NCBI RefSeq assembly: GCF_008831285.2
Contig: NC_045144.1
Coordinates: forward strand, 20,473,716 to 20,537,715
Source of the DNA: Nymphaea colorata
Taxonomy: Eukaryota > Streptophyta > Magnoliopsida > Nymphaeales > Nymphaeaceae
Reading direction: 5' to 3'
DNA: 64,000 nucleotides
Part shown: one piece after another, positions 23,444-34,359 of the stretch
Numbering within the stretch: the first letter of the stretch is position 1
How the letters are laid out: the number at the start of each line of letters is the position of its first letter
Program-made: the position numbers and the translations under genes
The notes under the pieces: model-generated
The model's database searches: none
Seen by the model: the letters and a program-made list of their open reading frames with translations, nothing else
What the model was told of the DNA's origin: nothing

Positions 23444-25174
23444 TTATTCTCTCCAATTGAAGATGTCTCTGAGACGGCTTCCGGATAATCGGCGGAGGAT
23501 CTTCTTAGCTCCGGCAACGTCCATATCCGCCAATTTCTGCAGATACGGGCAGGCGCCGGCGGTGGCAATCTTCTTCCGGCAGCTCCGGCTTGACGACAGG
23601 ACCAACAGAGCCGAGAGCGGGTACTTCTTCGGCACACTGTCATTGGAGGGGTCCAGAAGCTGGATCAGCCGAGCCAGCGTCTTGTCGTCCCTAACGAATT
23701 CCTTTCGGTTTGCCGGCACGACGAGCAGAGAAGACAGGGCCTGAGCGGCGACCTCCTGCGCCGAGCTCGGCTTCGACTCCAAAAGCTTCACCAGAGACGC
23801 GATGCAACCGGCCTCACCGAGAGCCCGCTTGCTGTCCTCGCAGAGGGAGAGGTTGCAGACGGCGGAGGCCGCCAGCGTCAGCGTGGCAGGCGACTGCCCG
23901 GATTTCAGTATCTCAGCGAGCTTCCGCAAGAAGGCGGGGCTCGATCGCAGGGCCGTGGCGGAGGAAGGGGAACAGGAGAGACTGAACATGGCCTTGACGA
24001 CGGCCTCTTGGGCCTTCACGCTGGCCGGCTCGTCCAGCAGCCGGAGCATGGTCTGAACACCACCCTCGGAGACGATTTCCCGCCGTACGGCCTCCTCGGA
24101 TAGAGCCAGCACGTTCAGGCACTCGGCCGCGTGCTCCTGCGCCGAGCCCGTACCCCGGCTCAATAGAGCCAACAGCTCCGGCACCACGCCTTCCTCCACC
24201 AGGCTCTTCCGCATCTCGCTCACCATGGCCACGTTCCTCAACGCCGCCGCGCACCGGGCCTGAATCGCCGGCGACCCGGAATGGCATGCGTTGAGCAGCG
24301 CAGTGGCGCCGCCGTAGGCGGATACCGCCCACGCGTTGTCCGCATCGGCCGTCAGCAATTCGATAGCGGACGCCGCGCTTTCCTTCGCGAGCAGCGTTCC
24401 GGAGTCCAGGAGCCTGATCAGGGGACCGAGAACCCCCTCCGTGAAGAGGCTTTGCCTGCAGACCTCCGTTGTGGCGAGGGCGGCGACGGCGACGGCTGCT
24501 TGCTCTCGGACGGGCGGGTGATTGGAGTCAAGCAGGTGGACCAAGAAGCCGAAATCGCCCTCTGCGGCGATGGCGGCCGCGTTCTTCTGATCTTCCTCCA
24601 GCAGCTTGATCAGCGAGCACAGGGCCTTCTTCTTGTGGTCGACGCTGCCGATCTGCAGCCTCGCGAAGACGTCCCTGACGAAGAGGCCGACGTCGTCGCG
24701 GCTGGAGGCGGGGCCGGGCCAGGAAAGGACGATGGCGTTGGACTGGTCGAGCACGCCGCTCTTCAGCAAGACGTCGAGGTCGCGCAGGTGAAGGCCCAGG
24801 GAGGAGATGAGCATGTCAAGGTTGCTCTGCATCAGGAGCTTCCCGGAGAAGGTCATGTCGCTGCACTGCTGAACGAGCTCCCTCGCCTGCTCCAGCGTCG
24901 ACAGGACCCTGGGGAGGAGCTCGCGCAGCAGGCCGTTCTCCGCGTAGTGCGCGGACTCCGCGACCGAAGAGACGCAGGCCTTGAGGTGCTCCAGCTTGGA
25001 GCGGATGGTCTGCCACCGGCCGGAGAAGGACCTCACCGACACGATGCTCAGGAGGATGAGGGGGATGAGGTGGGAGATGATGTCGACGCATTCCTCCGGC
25101 GTGAAGCCGAGAGGGGAGGCTCCGGCGGCGGCGCCACTACCAGCAGTTGTGAGACCCAGCGTGTGCTGCTGCAT
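23444..25174 (-). CDS. Armadillo-repeat protein, VAC8-like
   Basis: Single-exon gene of 576 codons, starting at 25174 and stopping at 23444. Residues 20-170 form a helical N-terminal domain (TPEECVDIISHLIPLILLS..., RSKLEHLKACVSSVAESAHY) of the kind found in plant ARM proteins and annotated as a domain of unknown function. From about 185 to 560 the chain is a run of armadillo repeats with the expected pattern, for example FGFLVHLLDS at 209-217, LGPLIRLLDSGT, VPELLALLSRGTG, VQTMLRLLDE and IASLVKLLESKP, each followed by small-residue helices such as QEHAAECLNVLAL. No U-box or kinase domain is present. Armadillo solenoids bind partner proteins; a specific role cannot be read from the sequence. 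The gene is markedly GC-rich, which also opens long antisense frames that are not genes. The start is the first Met before the conserved domain. Confidence 0.9.
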   Translation of the reverse strand: MQQHTLGLTTAGSGAAAGASPLGFTPEECVDIISHLIPLILLSIVSVRSFSGRWQTIRSKLEHLKACVSSVAESAHYAENGLLRELLPRVLSTLEQARELVQQCSDMTFSGKLLMQSNLDMLISSLGLHLRDLDVLLKSGVLDQSNAIVLSWPGPASSRDDVGLFVRDVFARLQIGSVDHKKKALCSLIKLLEEDQKNAAAIAAEGDFGFLVHLLDSNHPPVREQAAVAVAALATTEVCRQSLFTEGVLGPLIRLLDSGTLLAKESAASAIELLTADADNAWAVSAYGGATALLNACHSGSPAIQARCAAALRNVAMVSEMRKSLVEEGVVPELLALLSRGTGSAQEHAAECLNVLALSEEAVRREIVSEGGVQTMLRLLDEPASVKAQEAVVKAMFSLSCSPSSATALRSSPAFLRKLAEILKSGQSPATLTLAASAVCNLSLCEDSKRALGEAGCIASLVKLLESKPSSAQEVAAQALSSLLVVPANRKEFVRDDKTLARLIQLLDPSNDSVPKKYPLSALLVLSSSRSCRKKIATAGACPYLQKLADMDVAGAKKILRRLSGSRLRDIFNWRE

Positions 25175-25324
25175 CTGTTGGCCGCTGGATGTGGAGAAAG
25201 GGGGGTTGTGGGTATGTCTGGTTTATGGACGGCGGTGCCTTAAATTCATGGCAGGACTGCCACAATGGGGATGTGGGCAGAGGGGCAAATGGCTAATGGT
25301 GATGCTTGGCGGTGGCAGAAGACC

Positions 25325-25327
25325 TCT

Positions 25328-25358
<31 letters not shown>

Positions 25359-25520
25359 ATTGCAAGGAGTTGGGTATTGAGAGGGCTGCTGCTAAATCAT
25401 GAAAGAGAAGAGAATCCTGCTTTTCTTCCTCTCTTTCAGAGGTTACCATTTAAGAGAGAGTGACAAAATAATGAGTCTGTGCGGAGAGGAAGAAGGAAGG
25501 AGAGAGAGAGAGAGAGAGTG
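25325..25520 (-). promoter_or_regulatory. CT-rich leader or core promoter tracts of the armadillo gene
   Basis: (GA)n tracts at 25329-25357 and 25497-25518 read as (CT)n on the coding strand, 155-345 bases before the start codon. Pyrimidine-rich tracts like these are common around plant transcription starts and in 5' leaders. No TATA box was seen. Confidence 0.4.
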
Positions 25521-25649
25521 AAGGAGTGAGAAGACGCGTTAACGTGATTTGTAGGGCAGCCATGGCAGGAAGACTGTGAAGGTTTTGACTGAGATGGGGA
25601 GTGATTTGTGGGTTCACTTTGATGGAGCCCCTCTTCTCATCCTTTTGTT

Positions 25650-27005
25650 CTTTCTTTTGGGGTGAATTTTATCGATTTAAGGATTTGTTTTTATTATAAT
25701 TTTATTAAAGTTCATATTTTAAATTATTTCCTAAAGGCCTTACTTTTGTTCACACAACTGTCGCATGGGAGACCCTACTTTCTTTTTTATCGTTGAATAA
25801 AGAATTGAGTTAAAACTTCGATTAAAATAAATTAAATGGTGTAAGAATCTCCACATGTTTGCGTTTATGTGAAATCTTATATGATTATATCAACAAGATA
25901 CAATTGGAGATGTCAACCCGTCAACGTTGTATTCCATGCTTCAATGCTCGGAAGAAGATTAAAGAACCCTCAGATTCCTTTTGCTTGCATGGTTTTGAAT
26001 TGTATCTTTCTTAGCGATAAAAAAAAAAAACGATGCACCTATAAACTTGGATCTAGTGTCTCGATGCAAGAATGTAACACCCACAAGAATCGAACTAAAG
26101 GCTCGCTATCATTAGGCTTCTAATCTGGTTAGCTACGCTATGCCCTTTGAAGCCGTTATTTGTCGGCATTCAAGTTTGGATTAAACTGCAAATGAAAAAA
26201 AAAATATATCATATTTCTGATCTAACTTTTTAATTCACAATTGAATTCAACAACACTATTATATATTAAATTCCATCTTCGAAAGCATATGGATATTTGA
26301 TATATGATCTTTATTTAAAATTAAATCTGTATCTGCATTTAACACTGAGGACAATATCCATATCTAATCCTATGTTATTTCTCAAATCTGAATCCTATCT
26401 GCTTTTTTAATAGAATGTTACTTTTTTTCACATCTGTCTTTGTTGAAACAACTAAGTTGAATATTCAATCTAAATATATCCATTCGCATCCCTACACACA
26501 ATGGGTCATTAATTCTTCAATTTGTTCAAACTGAAAGTCTTAAGTCCGAACTAATTATAATGAGCAAAAGCATGAAGCTAAGTAGTACAAGTTTTGGGGG
26601 ATGCCAAAATGTTTATTAGAAAGTTCATGTTTTTGTCAGCTGTGCTCAAAATTGAGGCATACGTTAAAACATCAGAAATAGGAAGCCCTTCTTTGGGTAT
26701 TCAGCTGAATCCAGGTCCTCAAGTGAAAAAATTTCTTTGCCTAGCGTAGGATGTGTATGGCGTGAGCTATGGGTCTCCAGGTTAGATGTTGTGTGGTCAG
26801 TGACCAATCAGATCTATGATGTGGACCGGATCAGATTTTGGATCTCAATGAAAATTCCAAAGAAGTAAGACATTGTCATCTTGGTTGTCTCATGTTCTAA
26901 AGGTCTTGGAGTAGTGATTTGGTCTCTGTCATGCTCTTCTCCTTCTGTTAGCCATCAAACCCAACTTTGATGTGGCCAGTGAAGTTTGAATTGGTAATCT
27001 CCTAG
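25650..27005. other. Intergenic DNA with repeat fragments
   Basis: 26170-26495 is a family B AT-rich copy ending CATTCGCATCCCTAC. The stretch 26500-27005 shows no gene or repeat that I recognise. Confidence 0.45.
26053..26145 (-). mobile_element. tRNA-like SINE head, minus strand
   Basis: On the minus strand, GGGCATAGCGTAGCTAACC (box A-like) and TTTAGTTCGATTCTTG (box B-like) are about 40 bases apart and followed by TGTGGGTGTTAC. This layout is common to many tRNA-derived plant SINEs. Confidence 0.5.
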
Positions 27006-27007
27006 CA

Positions 27008-27110
27008 AGTTGGCGCAATGAACGGGCTACAGACTGGTTGGTAATCGGTCAATTTCCATTTCGAATTCTCGTAGCATCAACGATCTGTAATGCAAAAAGC
27101 GAGAGGACGG
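27008..27110 (+). mobile_element. tRNA-like SINE head
   Basis: Box A-like TTGGCGCAATGAACGGG, then box B-like ATTTCGAATTCTCG about 45 bases later. The TTGGCGCA start is shared with the duplicated heads at 53391 and 53430. Confidence 0.5.
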
Positions 27111-27186
27111 TAGGGAGACACTGGTATGTAAGTTCAAACACAACATAAGAGTCACTTCGAGATAACAAAAGCAGCCCTGGACCCTG

Positions 27187-27650
27187 GGGTGAAGATGTCA
27201 ATGAATTGGATTCAAATCGGATACATCTTTAACCATATTGATTTTTTTTTTCATATTCACATATTCAGATTCGAATTCAGATTTGCAGACGAATAGAAAA
27301 AGTCAAACCAAATATGAATCCGAGATATGCTTTGGTAATCCAAATCCGAATCCAATTTTTACATTTATATTTGAATCCAAATCTGAATTTTGAACTGAAT
27401 CTGGCTGATTTTCAAAATGTTAGAGCATTGGATATATGATGTTTACTTAAAATTTAATATAATCCAAAACCAAATCCGACCAGAGATGTACTTATGCATA
27501 TTTGAATCCGAATCCAATTAAATGTATTTTCTTAAATCTTAATCCGATTTTATTTTTTAATGAGATAATTTTTTTTTATATCCAACTTTTTTGAAATGTT
27601 CGGTCAATAGTCCTATCCAAATAAGATATATTGACATCTCTACCTAGATG
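27187..27650. mobile_element. Family B inverted-repeat element, best copy
   Basis: The left end GGTGAAGATGTCAATG and the right end, reverse-complementing to GGTAGAGATGTCAATA, form short terminal inverted repeats. The interior is AT-rich and full of GGATTTGAATCC-like motifs that can fold back. It has no coding capacity. Other copies or fragments lie at 236-440, 19560-19945, 21083-21430, 26170-26495, 29071-29520 and 60340-60685. Confidence 0.5.
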
Positions 27651-28149
27651 GGTATATATAGTTTTTTACTAGTTTGAGCTTGTGGGCTATCTAGATCCAC
27701 ATCTCTGCTATCGACCCGAACACATTTTCTTCCTAATTTGTGTTTTGGACACGAGTGATTTGCATATTAATTATAGGGAATGACATAAATGGCAAATTTA
27801 CCTGAATATAACACCATTTCTGGATTTAAACACTTTCCATACAAGAAAACGAGAAAATTTTATGATCTTAGTAACTGCATTTAACCTAACCAGTGATGTA
27901 TATTTTAAAACTGCATCGTTTTAAATGGCTTCGAACTTATTGCATTTGTGCTCCCAATTCTCCATATAATTCATTAACATTTGTTGGTCTATTTATAGTT
28001 TACATGATATGTCAGATGTCAGAATGTTTTGAAATGGTTTAGAAAAGATATTAGTAGCCATACACGCTTCATTTCTACACCATCTTGTGTCTCGGTTATT
28101 TACTTCTTTATAAAGAATTTTAAATGTAGTGTTATAGGTAGTTTTAATG

Positions 28150-28253
<104 letters not shown>

Positions 28254-28536
28254 TCTCTCTAGTATTGAACTCTAGACCTCCTTCAACTCAAAAGCTTCAA
28301 GTCAACTTACCCATGATCATGTGAGATTGTGAAAATTTCATGAACTGAACAGTGGAATGATCCAAATTAGTCAAAGGCATCACCCAAGAGAGTGTTCCAA
28401 ACTTATATTTTTACTCAAAAATTTATGGCTAGGAATAAAATATGAGATCTAAAGCAAAAAACCCCAATATTTCAAAGGAGCAGGTAAGGGAAGAAAGCCA
28501 ATGGCGTAAATAGTCATCATCTGGAAACATGAACAA

Positions 28537-28640
28537 TATATCATGTCGGCCGATACGTATCGTTAAGATCATTTTCAAATACCCGAATCGGTCCAATATA
28601 TATATATATAAAGGCCGATACACATCGATATTGATAAAGT
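28537..28640. repeat. GGCCGATACG repeat (family E), second copy
   Basis: GGCCGATACGTATCG and GGCCGATACACATCGATA flank CCCGAATCGGTCC and a short (AT)n tract. Confidence 0.4.
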
Positions 28641-29070
28641 TGAAGAAAAAGGTGCTAGAATATGACAAAGGATTCTAAAAATGGACATCTATCAACTTCA
28701 CTTGGCAACAAAGAGATGACTGCTACTGCAACTAATAATGATAATAATAACTTTTTTAATAATGAAATAATAACAGAAAAAACCGCATTTTCGTTGGCAG
28801 ATGGAACAACTTGTGACCTCCCCACATGAAAAAAACCCCCTACTTGTTCAGGTATATATATATAATATAATATAATATAAAATTTAAGTAACCATAAACT
28901 ATAACATTTATATTCCTATTAACAGCCAATTTTTTTTTATTTTCCATTACGTTTTTAATTCTTAATAAGTGACAAATTGGTCATTTCCAACACATGACAC
29001 AGTCACCCAAGTCCCCCTAGGCACGGCATGGATATTTATATCAAGAAAATTTTAATTTGTCAATGTAGAA

Positions 29071-29520
29071 GTTAGGGATGTTAATATATCTTATTTGAAC
29101 TGGATATTTGATGGATCTGATCCGAAAAAATTGGATATGAAAAAGAAATTAACATCCGATTAAGAAATGAGATCGGATTCAGATTCATATTCAAATTCGG
29201 ATATACATAAATATCTGATCAGATTCGAATACTGATTCATTTTTAGACAAATATCATGTATCTAATGCTATTAAATTTTGAAAATTGGCAAAATCCGGTT
29301 CAAAATTCGGATTTGGATATAAATATAAAATTCGGATTCGGATATGACTTTTCTTTATTTGAATTCAAATCAGAATATATGATTATCCGAAAAACAGATA
29401 TGATTAAGGATACATCCAATAGAAGCATGCTTGTAGTTTGGAGGACAATTGGCCCTATAAATTTTTGGCATTGGAATCCTAATTCTAAAGTTCTAGATCC
29501 TTCAAATGTATATTAAAATT
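29071..29520. mobile_element. Family B AT-rich repeat copy
   Basis: Starts TTAGGGATGTTAATATATC, the inverted form of the right ends seen at 27650 and 60685. It continues with dense GATTCGGATATG and CAAATTCGGATAT motifs. Confidence 0.45.
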
Positions 29521-29689
29521 ATTCAGAAGCACTGATAATCTTTGAGCGATTGGTGCAGCAGCTTGAGTCAGGGAGCTGACAGGTGACCAGTTCCCAACTT
29601 AATAGAATGAAATACTCTTATTGCTCACCTGAATTAAAGAGCATTGATATATGATGTATAAATAAGCAAATAGCCCAAGTACCATTATA

Positions 29690-30060
29690 GAAATAAATAA
29701 ATTTTGTGAAATTTTATAGGTATCAACGGACACCAGCCCATATATGGCTCTGCCACTTGACAATAGTACAAACACGATAAAAACATTCCACATCCATGGA
29801 ATTTTCTACTAAATGAGCCACATACAGACGAGGATGGAGGACACGAATCCTTGAATAGAAGAAGCCATGACCCAGAGCAGTTAATGTCTGCACTGAGTAA
29901 CACCTCCATTGACAATGGCTTCTCATATGATGTAAAAGAAAGAAAAGTAAACCTTACATTTAGATGCTTTTGTACCATTGCCGCCGCTGATTGGCAGTGC
30001 CCGCCCAAATTTAGGTTTCCGGCTCCGCCACTGACACTACTGAACGGTCGATATAGTTAG
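29690..30060. mobile_element. hAT-like element ends, fragmented
   Basis: ATATGGCTCTGCCACTTG at about 29740 and CCGGCTCCGCCACTG at about 30015 are both right ends of the hAT-like family. Matching left ends are not evident, so these are probably truncated or nested copies. Confidence 0.35.
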
Positions 30061-30877
30061 TTTTCAAACTAAAAGTTCGGGAAATAGTCACCGAAGCCCG
30101 ATTTGCAAAGGAAGAAAGGAAAATAAGAGAAGGTTAGAAGAAATTAATGTCACCCACTTTGGTTGCTCAAGTAGGAAGAGGAAGTTGGGTAAAGGACAAA
30201 CTAAAATACTCCTTGTTATAACAGAAGAGAAGAGCACAAGGTTGAATCTTTCTCTGTGTTCTTATTTATGTTCTCATTAATGGCAGCACTTGCAGAGTGT
30301 AACTTTTTCACCTTCTCTCCCTCACTCTGCGCAAAGAGCAGTAGGGTGGTGCATGGCGACAAGCATTTAAAGACGTCGTTTTCTTGGGGTTTAAATTTGT
30401 CATAAGATTTTAAAAAGTTTTTGGATTTTCTTTAGCTTTTTATTGGAAATTTTGGTGAAATGAGTACAATAAAATTACGAACAACGTTGAAAAAGTGGAT
30501 CTTATAAGGACAAATCATTTTCAGTGACATTGACAAGCTTTTGCTATACCAAAAAAAAAATAAAAACTTGTCAAAATCTTTATTGCGGAAACTTAATTTT
30601 GGAAAAATGGTAGTTGGAAACGTAATTCTTTTTGGAGGAATCCAGGTCATTGCTTATTTTAAAGAGATTATCATGAGACTATCACAATATTTTTAGCATT
30701 TAAGACTATCACAATATTTTATACACTCATTCCTCACGTTGGGTGTATTTTTAAACTCAGAGATTTCAGAAGTTTAAAGTAGAATCGAATCGTTGGTAAG
30801 CTGAGTTGATTTCATGGTCAAAAGGGGTTCTTGGATAATGGAACAGATTGTTACTGTTTCATAAATCTGTCCATTGT

Positions 30878-31008
30878 TTCATTGATTCATGAATTTACCA
30901 TGATATTTGAAGCAAATTTATAGAATAACAACAAATTATTAATGTTGCCAAATGCACGAGTGCCATTTATCGACTATTATTTATTTTTTAAATATTTCAA
31001 GAAATTTT

Positions 31009-31045
<37 letters not shown>

Positions 31046-31186
31046 TTCATTGCTTCATGAATTTACCACGATATTTGAAGCAAATTCATAGAATAGCAAC
31101 AAATTATTAATGTTGCCAAATGCACGAGTGCCATTTTTCGACTTTTAATTATTTTTTAAATATTTCAAGAAATTTTTATTTTAAGA
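30878..31186 (+). repeat. 168-base direct duplication separated by (TA)n
   Basis: TTCATTGATTCATGAATTTA at 30878 and TTCATTGCTTCATGAATTTA at 31046 each begin a block of about 135 bases that matches closely, including AATGTTGCCAAATGCACGAG. A (TA)n tract at 31012-31042 sits between them. Confidence 0.85.
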
Positions 31187-32840
31187 GGTCATACTATAGT
31201 TTCAATATTTTTATATAAACCAAAATATAATTTTTCAAAATTATTATATAAGTTAAATGAATTTTTTTATTACATGGAGTTTTTTTTTTTTTTTTGAAAA
31301 ATCTGGGAGGGTGGTATATGGCACCTGCCAACCCCATCTTCGTTCCACCCTAATATTGAATGATGAAAATATTATTTCTCGTTACTTTTATCTCAACGGT
31401 TCCACCAAGATACAAACATATGAGCTCATAGTGAGATAGGTGACTCTATATAGCTAGGATTAACATACATAATATATATCTATATATATACACACACATA
31501 GACAAGGAGCAATCTTATCCGAGTCAGAGCCCTACTTCTCGCTGTCTGGCAAGCTGATCAAACAAACAAACAATGGACAACATTCCCAGTTGCCTACTTA
31601 CTGGATCCCATTCTCCATACATGGATATAGGGTCCACAACCGGCTAGACCTGCTATGGATCCCGATGAATCCGGATCCGGGCCCAATCTATGGCGCCGGG
31701 CACCCGTCCAGGTTGTGGGCTCAACCAGGCCTACCATAAGCTTTTACTTCTTTATCACCGGTTCGATCCAGTTCCATTGGGCTTAGGCCAAACCAGACCC
31801 AGTTTGGGTACTACTAGAATATTGAAACAACCCGACCCACTCTTGGGCTTCAGCCCTTGGTTCGACGGATCCCAACCCACCCCCTAACAGTTTCGGCTCC
31901 AACCCCAAAAAGGCTAGAAATCTAGACAACCAGCTATTTAATAACCCACTTTATAAGCCCTTCAAGATATCTCACAATTTTCAATACATGACTAAATTTT
32001 TAGAGTGTTACAAATACTCTGCGGAACCATGTCATGGTCTGATTGGTATGACGAGATCCAGATGCATATCACGACCTAAACCAACCTATGGACATATGGA
32101 TCAACCAAGATCCATAAAGATCCAAAAAACATAGGATTTGGATCTGATCCATGTAGTTGTCTGCTATCAACATCAGTTCCATGTATTGGGAGGAGACAGA
32201 TCATTGAGTGAGGGCCATAAGAAGTTAAACAGGACAGACATATGAACTCACTGGATTTTGTCATGTTGCTAAGCAAGTTACAGGAAGCTGTCAATTTTTC
32301 CACAGTACATGCATCCAGAACTACATTGAGTAGGCATATAGGCTCTTCTTTATCAGCTAGGCTTCACAAGTTTGGGAAGATTCTTCCATACCCAACAAAT
32401 CAAGAATTATAAAATATGGAGAAGAACAAAACTAGACTGGAAATGTTCATGGATCCAACCAAGATGGGTTGTGTTGGAGGCTGTAAACAGATCAGAATTG
32501 GAATGAGAGGTTGATCTGAATGAGCTGATTCAAAACAAGTTGGCGCCTAACTGATTCGATTAGTAGGCCGAGGCGAGGGTGCCATGTGTCGCCGCAGCTT
32601 TTTTTTTAGTTAGTTTTATGAATTTTTAATTTTTTTTTATTTTTATACACCATTTGATGTGATATTGTAGCCTTGTTTTTGTTTCTTGAAACCCGAAAAA
32701 AGGAAAAATTTGAAATAAAAAAACATGAAAAGGGCACTAGTACATGTGTGACATAATTGGTTGGATAATTGGCTGATAGGTGGCCGGTCGCTAGCTTAAG
32801 TTTGATATTTTTTGTTACCATAAACATATTTCGGTTGAGC
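31187..32840. other. Intergenic DNA with one GC-rich patch
   Basis: 31620-31900 is rich in GGATCC and GGGCCC-like words (GAATCCGGATCCGGGCCC) and resembles an old GC-rich repeat. The rest shows nothing I recognise. Confidence 0.4.
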
Positions 32841-32841
32841 A

Positions 32842-33019
32842 CACTGGTGGAGCTAGAAAAATTCGCTGGAAGGGCACATGCTTAGAAACATTTACTTCTG
32901 GAGGGGCACCTATATATGTATAAAAATAAATATTAAAATTTTCAGTGTAAAAGTAAACGAATTTTAGAGAACTGGTGTGGGCAACTGCCCACCCTAGCCC
33001 ACATGTGGCTATGCCACTG
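32842..33019 (+). mobile_element. hAT-like non-autonomous element with exact 8-bp target duplication
   Basis: The left end is CACTGGTGGAGCTAG and the right end reverse-complements to CAGTGGCATAGCC. The flanking octamer GTTGAGCA is identical on both sides (32834-32841 and 33020-33027). The near-palindrome TGTGGGCAACTGCCCACC lies at 32976-32993. At 178 bases it is far too short to code for a transposase. Confidence 0.75.
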
Positions 33020-33410
33020 GTTGAGCAGGAGGGAATCCCACCATCGGAGTGAGAGGCCGAAATCCCTCTTCTTTCTCTGTGCCCTTAAAGTCCAGAGTTG
33101 TGGCGGGACCTGGGTTGTCTTACGGTGCATCTTTCAATTCAAGTGTCACACATGCCACCATTTTTAATCCTTCATCCCATGAGAATCACATTGAGGACGA
33201 GTCGTTAACATGACATTCAAGTGGACCAGTTACCACAAATATGTTTAGAAATTCTAAACTTCAAAGAGCATATTTTGTTTGGCACTTAGAAGGTCAACTG
33301 TCATAAAATCAACCATGTGGGTTTACATCCATGTGAAGTCAAGATCTTTAATGAAGTAACAATATAAAACGTTGAGATTATTTTATATACACAAGTTTTT
33401 GCTTAGATCT

Positions 33411-33513
33411 TGATTCTTAGGCAGCGCTTGGATCTGGTTGTACCATTGGGGGATGTGTTGGTTTAACTCAAGTCAATGCAATGAAATCAGTTCAAGATCC
33501 AAGGTAGCTAGGC
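33411..33513. mobile_element. Short foldback element
   Basis: AGGCAGCGCTTGGATCT on the left and, inverted, GCCTAGCTACCTTGGATCT on the right enclose about 65 bases. It looks like a small inverted-repeat transposon. Target duplication was not resolved. Confidence 0.4.
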
Positions 33514-33698
33514 GCACGTTCTAAAACATTAAGATCGTTACTTTGAAGGCCTCAATTTTCTTGGCTTGGAAGAAATCTAAAACTAGGAACCCTTTACCCA
33601 TCCATAGCATATTTTCCTTCAAGGAAAGAGAAAAAAAACATTTAAAAAATCGACATCCCGAGGGGACAATGGGGGAGACAAGCATTTCTGGCCAAGGA

Positions 33699-33897
33699 CT
33701 GTAGCGGAGCTACGTGTGGGCTGGGGTGGGCCATTGCCCACGCCAGCCAAGGCCGGTTTTTGAAATTTTTTATTAGGGAGGAGTTGGACCTGGGTCCAGC
33801 CAGATATGGTGCCCACACTAGACTCATGTCAATGCCCCAGTCACCCAACCCAAAAAGGTAAGCGCCACTTTGATAAAATTTTCTAGCTACACCACTC
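33699..33897 (+). mobile_element. hAT-like non-autonomous element
   Basis: The left end CTGTAGCGGAGCTACG and the right end, inverted as GAGTGGTGTAGCTAG, are imperfect inverted repeats. Flanks GCCAAGGA (33691-33698) and GCCGAGGA (33898-33905) match at 7 of 8. The interior holds GGGCCATTGCCCAC and GGACCTGGGTCC palindromes. Confidence 0.65.
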
Positions 33898-33939
33898 GCC
33901 GAGGAGCATACAACTAGCAAACCTGGGTCCAAAGGGTAG

Positions 33940-34065
33940 GGGTTGCACACAAGCCGAGCCGAGCTTGATCTGGACCATTTCAAGCTTGACTAGATTCACA
34001 AAACTCGACATTGAGACGATTTCTATATGATAGGCTCGAGCTCGACTCGCTTTATATATATATAT
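33940..34065. repeat. Family D GAGCTCG-rich fragment
   Basis: GCACACAAGCCGAGCCGAGC on the left and GGCTCGAGCTCGACTCG on the right, related to 20283-20655. Confidence 0.45.
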
Positions 34066-34359
34066 AATTCTATGGGTTCTTACTCGTGCGATGCCATGAA
34101 ATATGCAATAAGCCAACAACCTGAGGGTGATCATAATTGAAGCCGGGTGATGAAGAAGGCAAGACCATCCATGGGGAAAACAGAAGCCAAGCTGAAGGGA
34201 GAAATGTATCACAAGTTAATCCAATTCATGTGCATCTTTTAAGCACTTGGTATATTTGGCTTGATAACACAGTGCTGGCAATGGCTTCCGACCCTTTGTT
34301 TATTGTGTTCATTTAAGAGGATGGAATGCACTATAATATGTGTAAATGAAGGTCAAAGA

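Noticed and set aside
24281-25243. 320-codon open frame on the plus strand, antisense to the armadillo gene
   Set aside because: It is a by-product of the high GC content of the real gene. Its composition is low complexity in Gly, Asp and Arg, without a domain.
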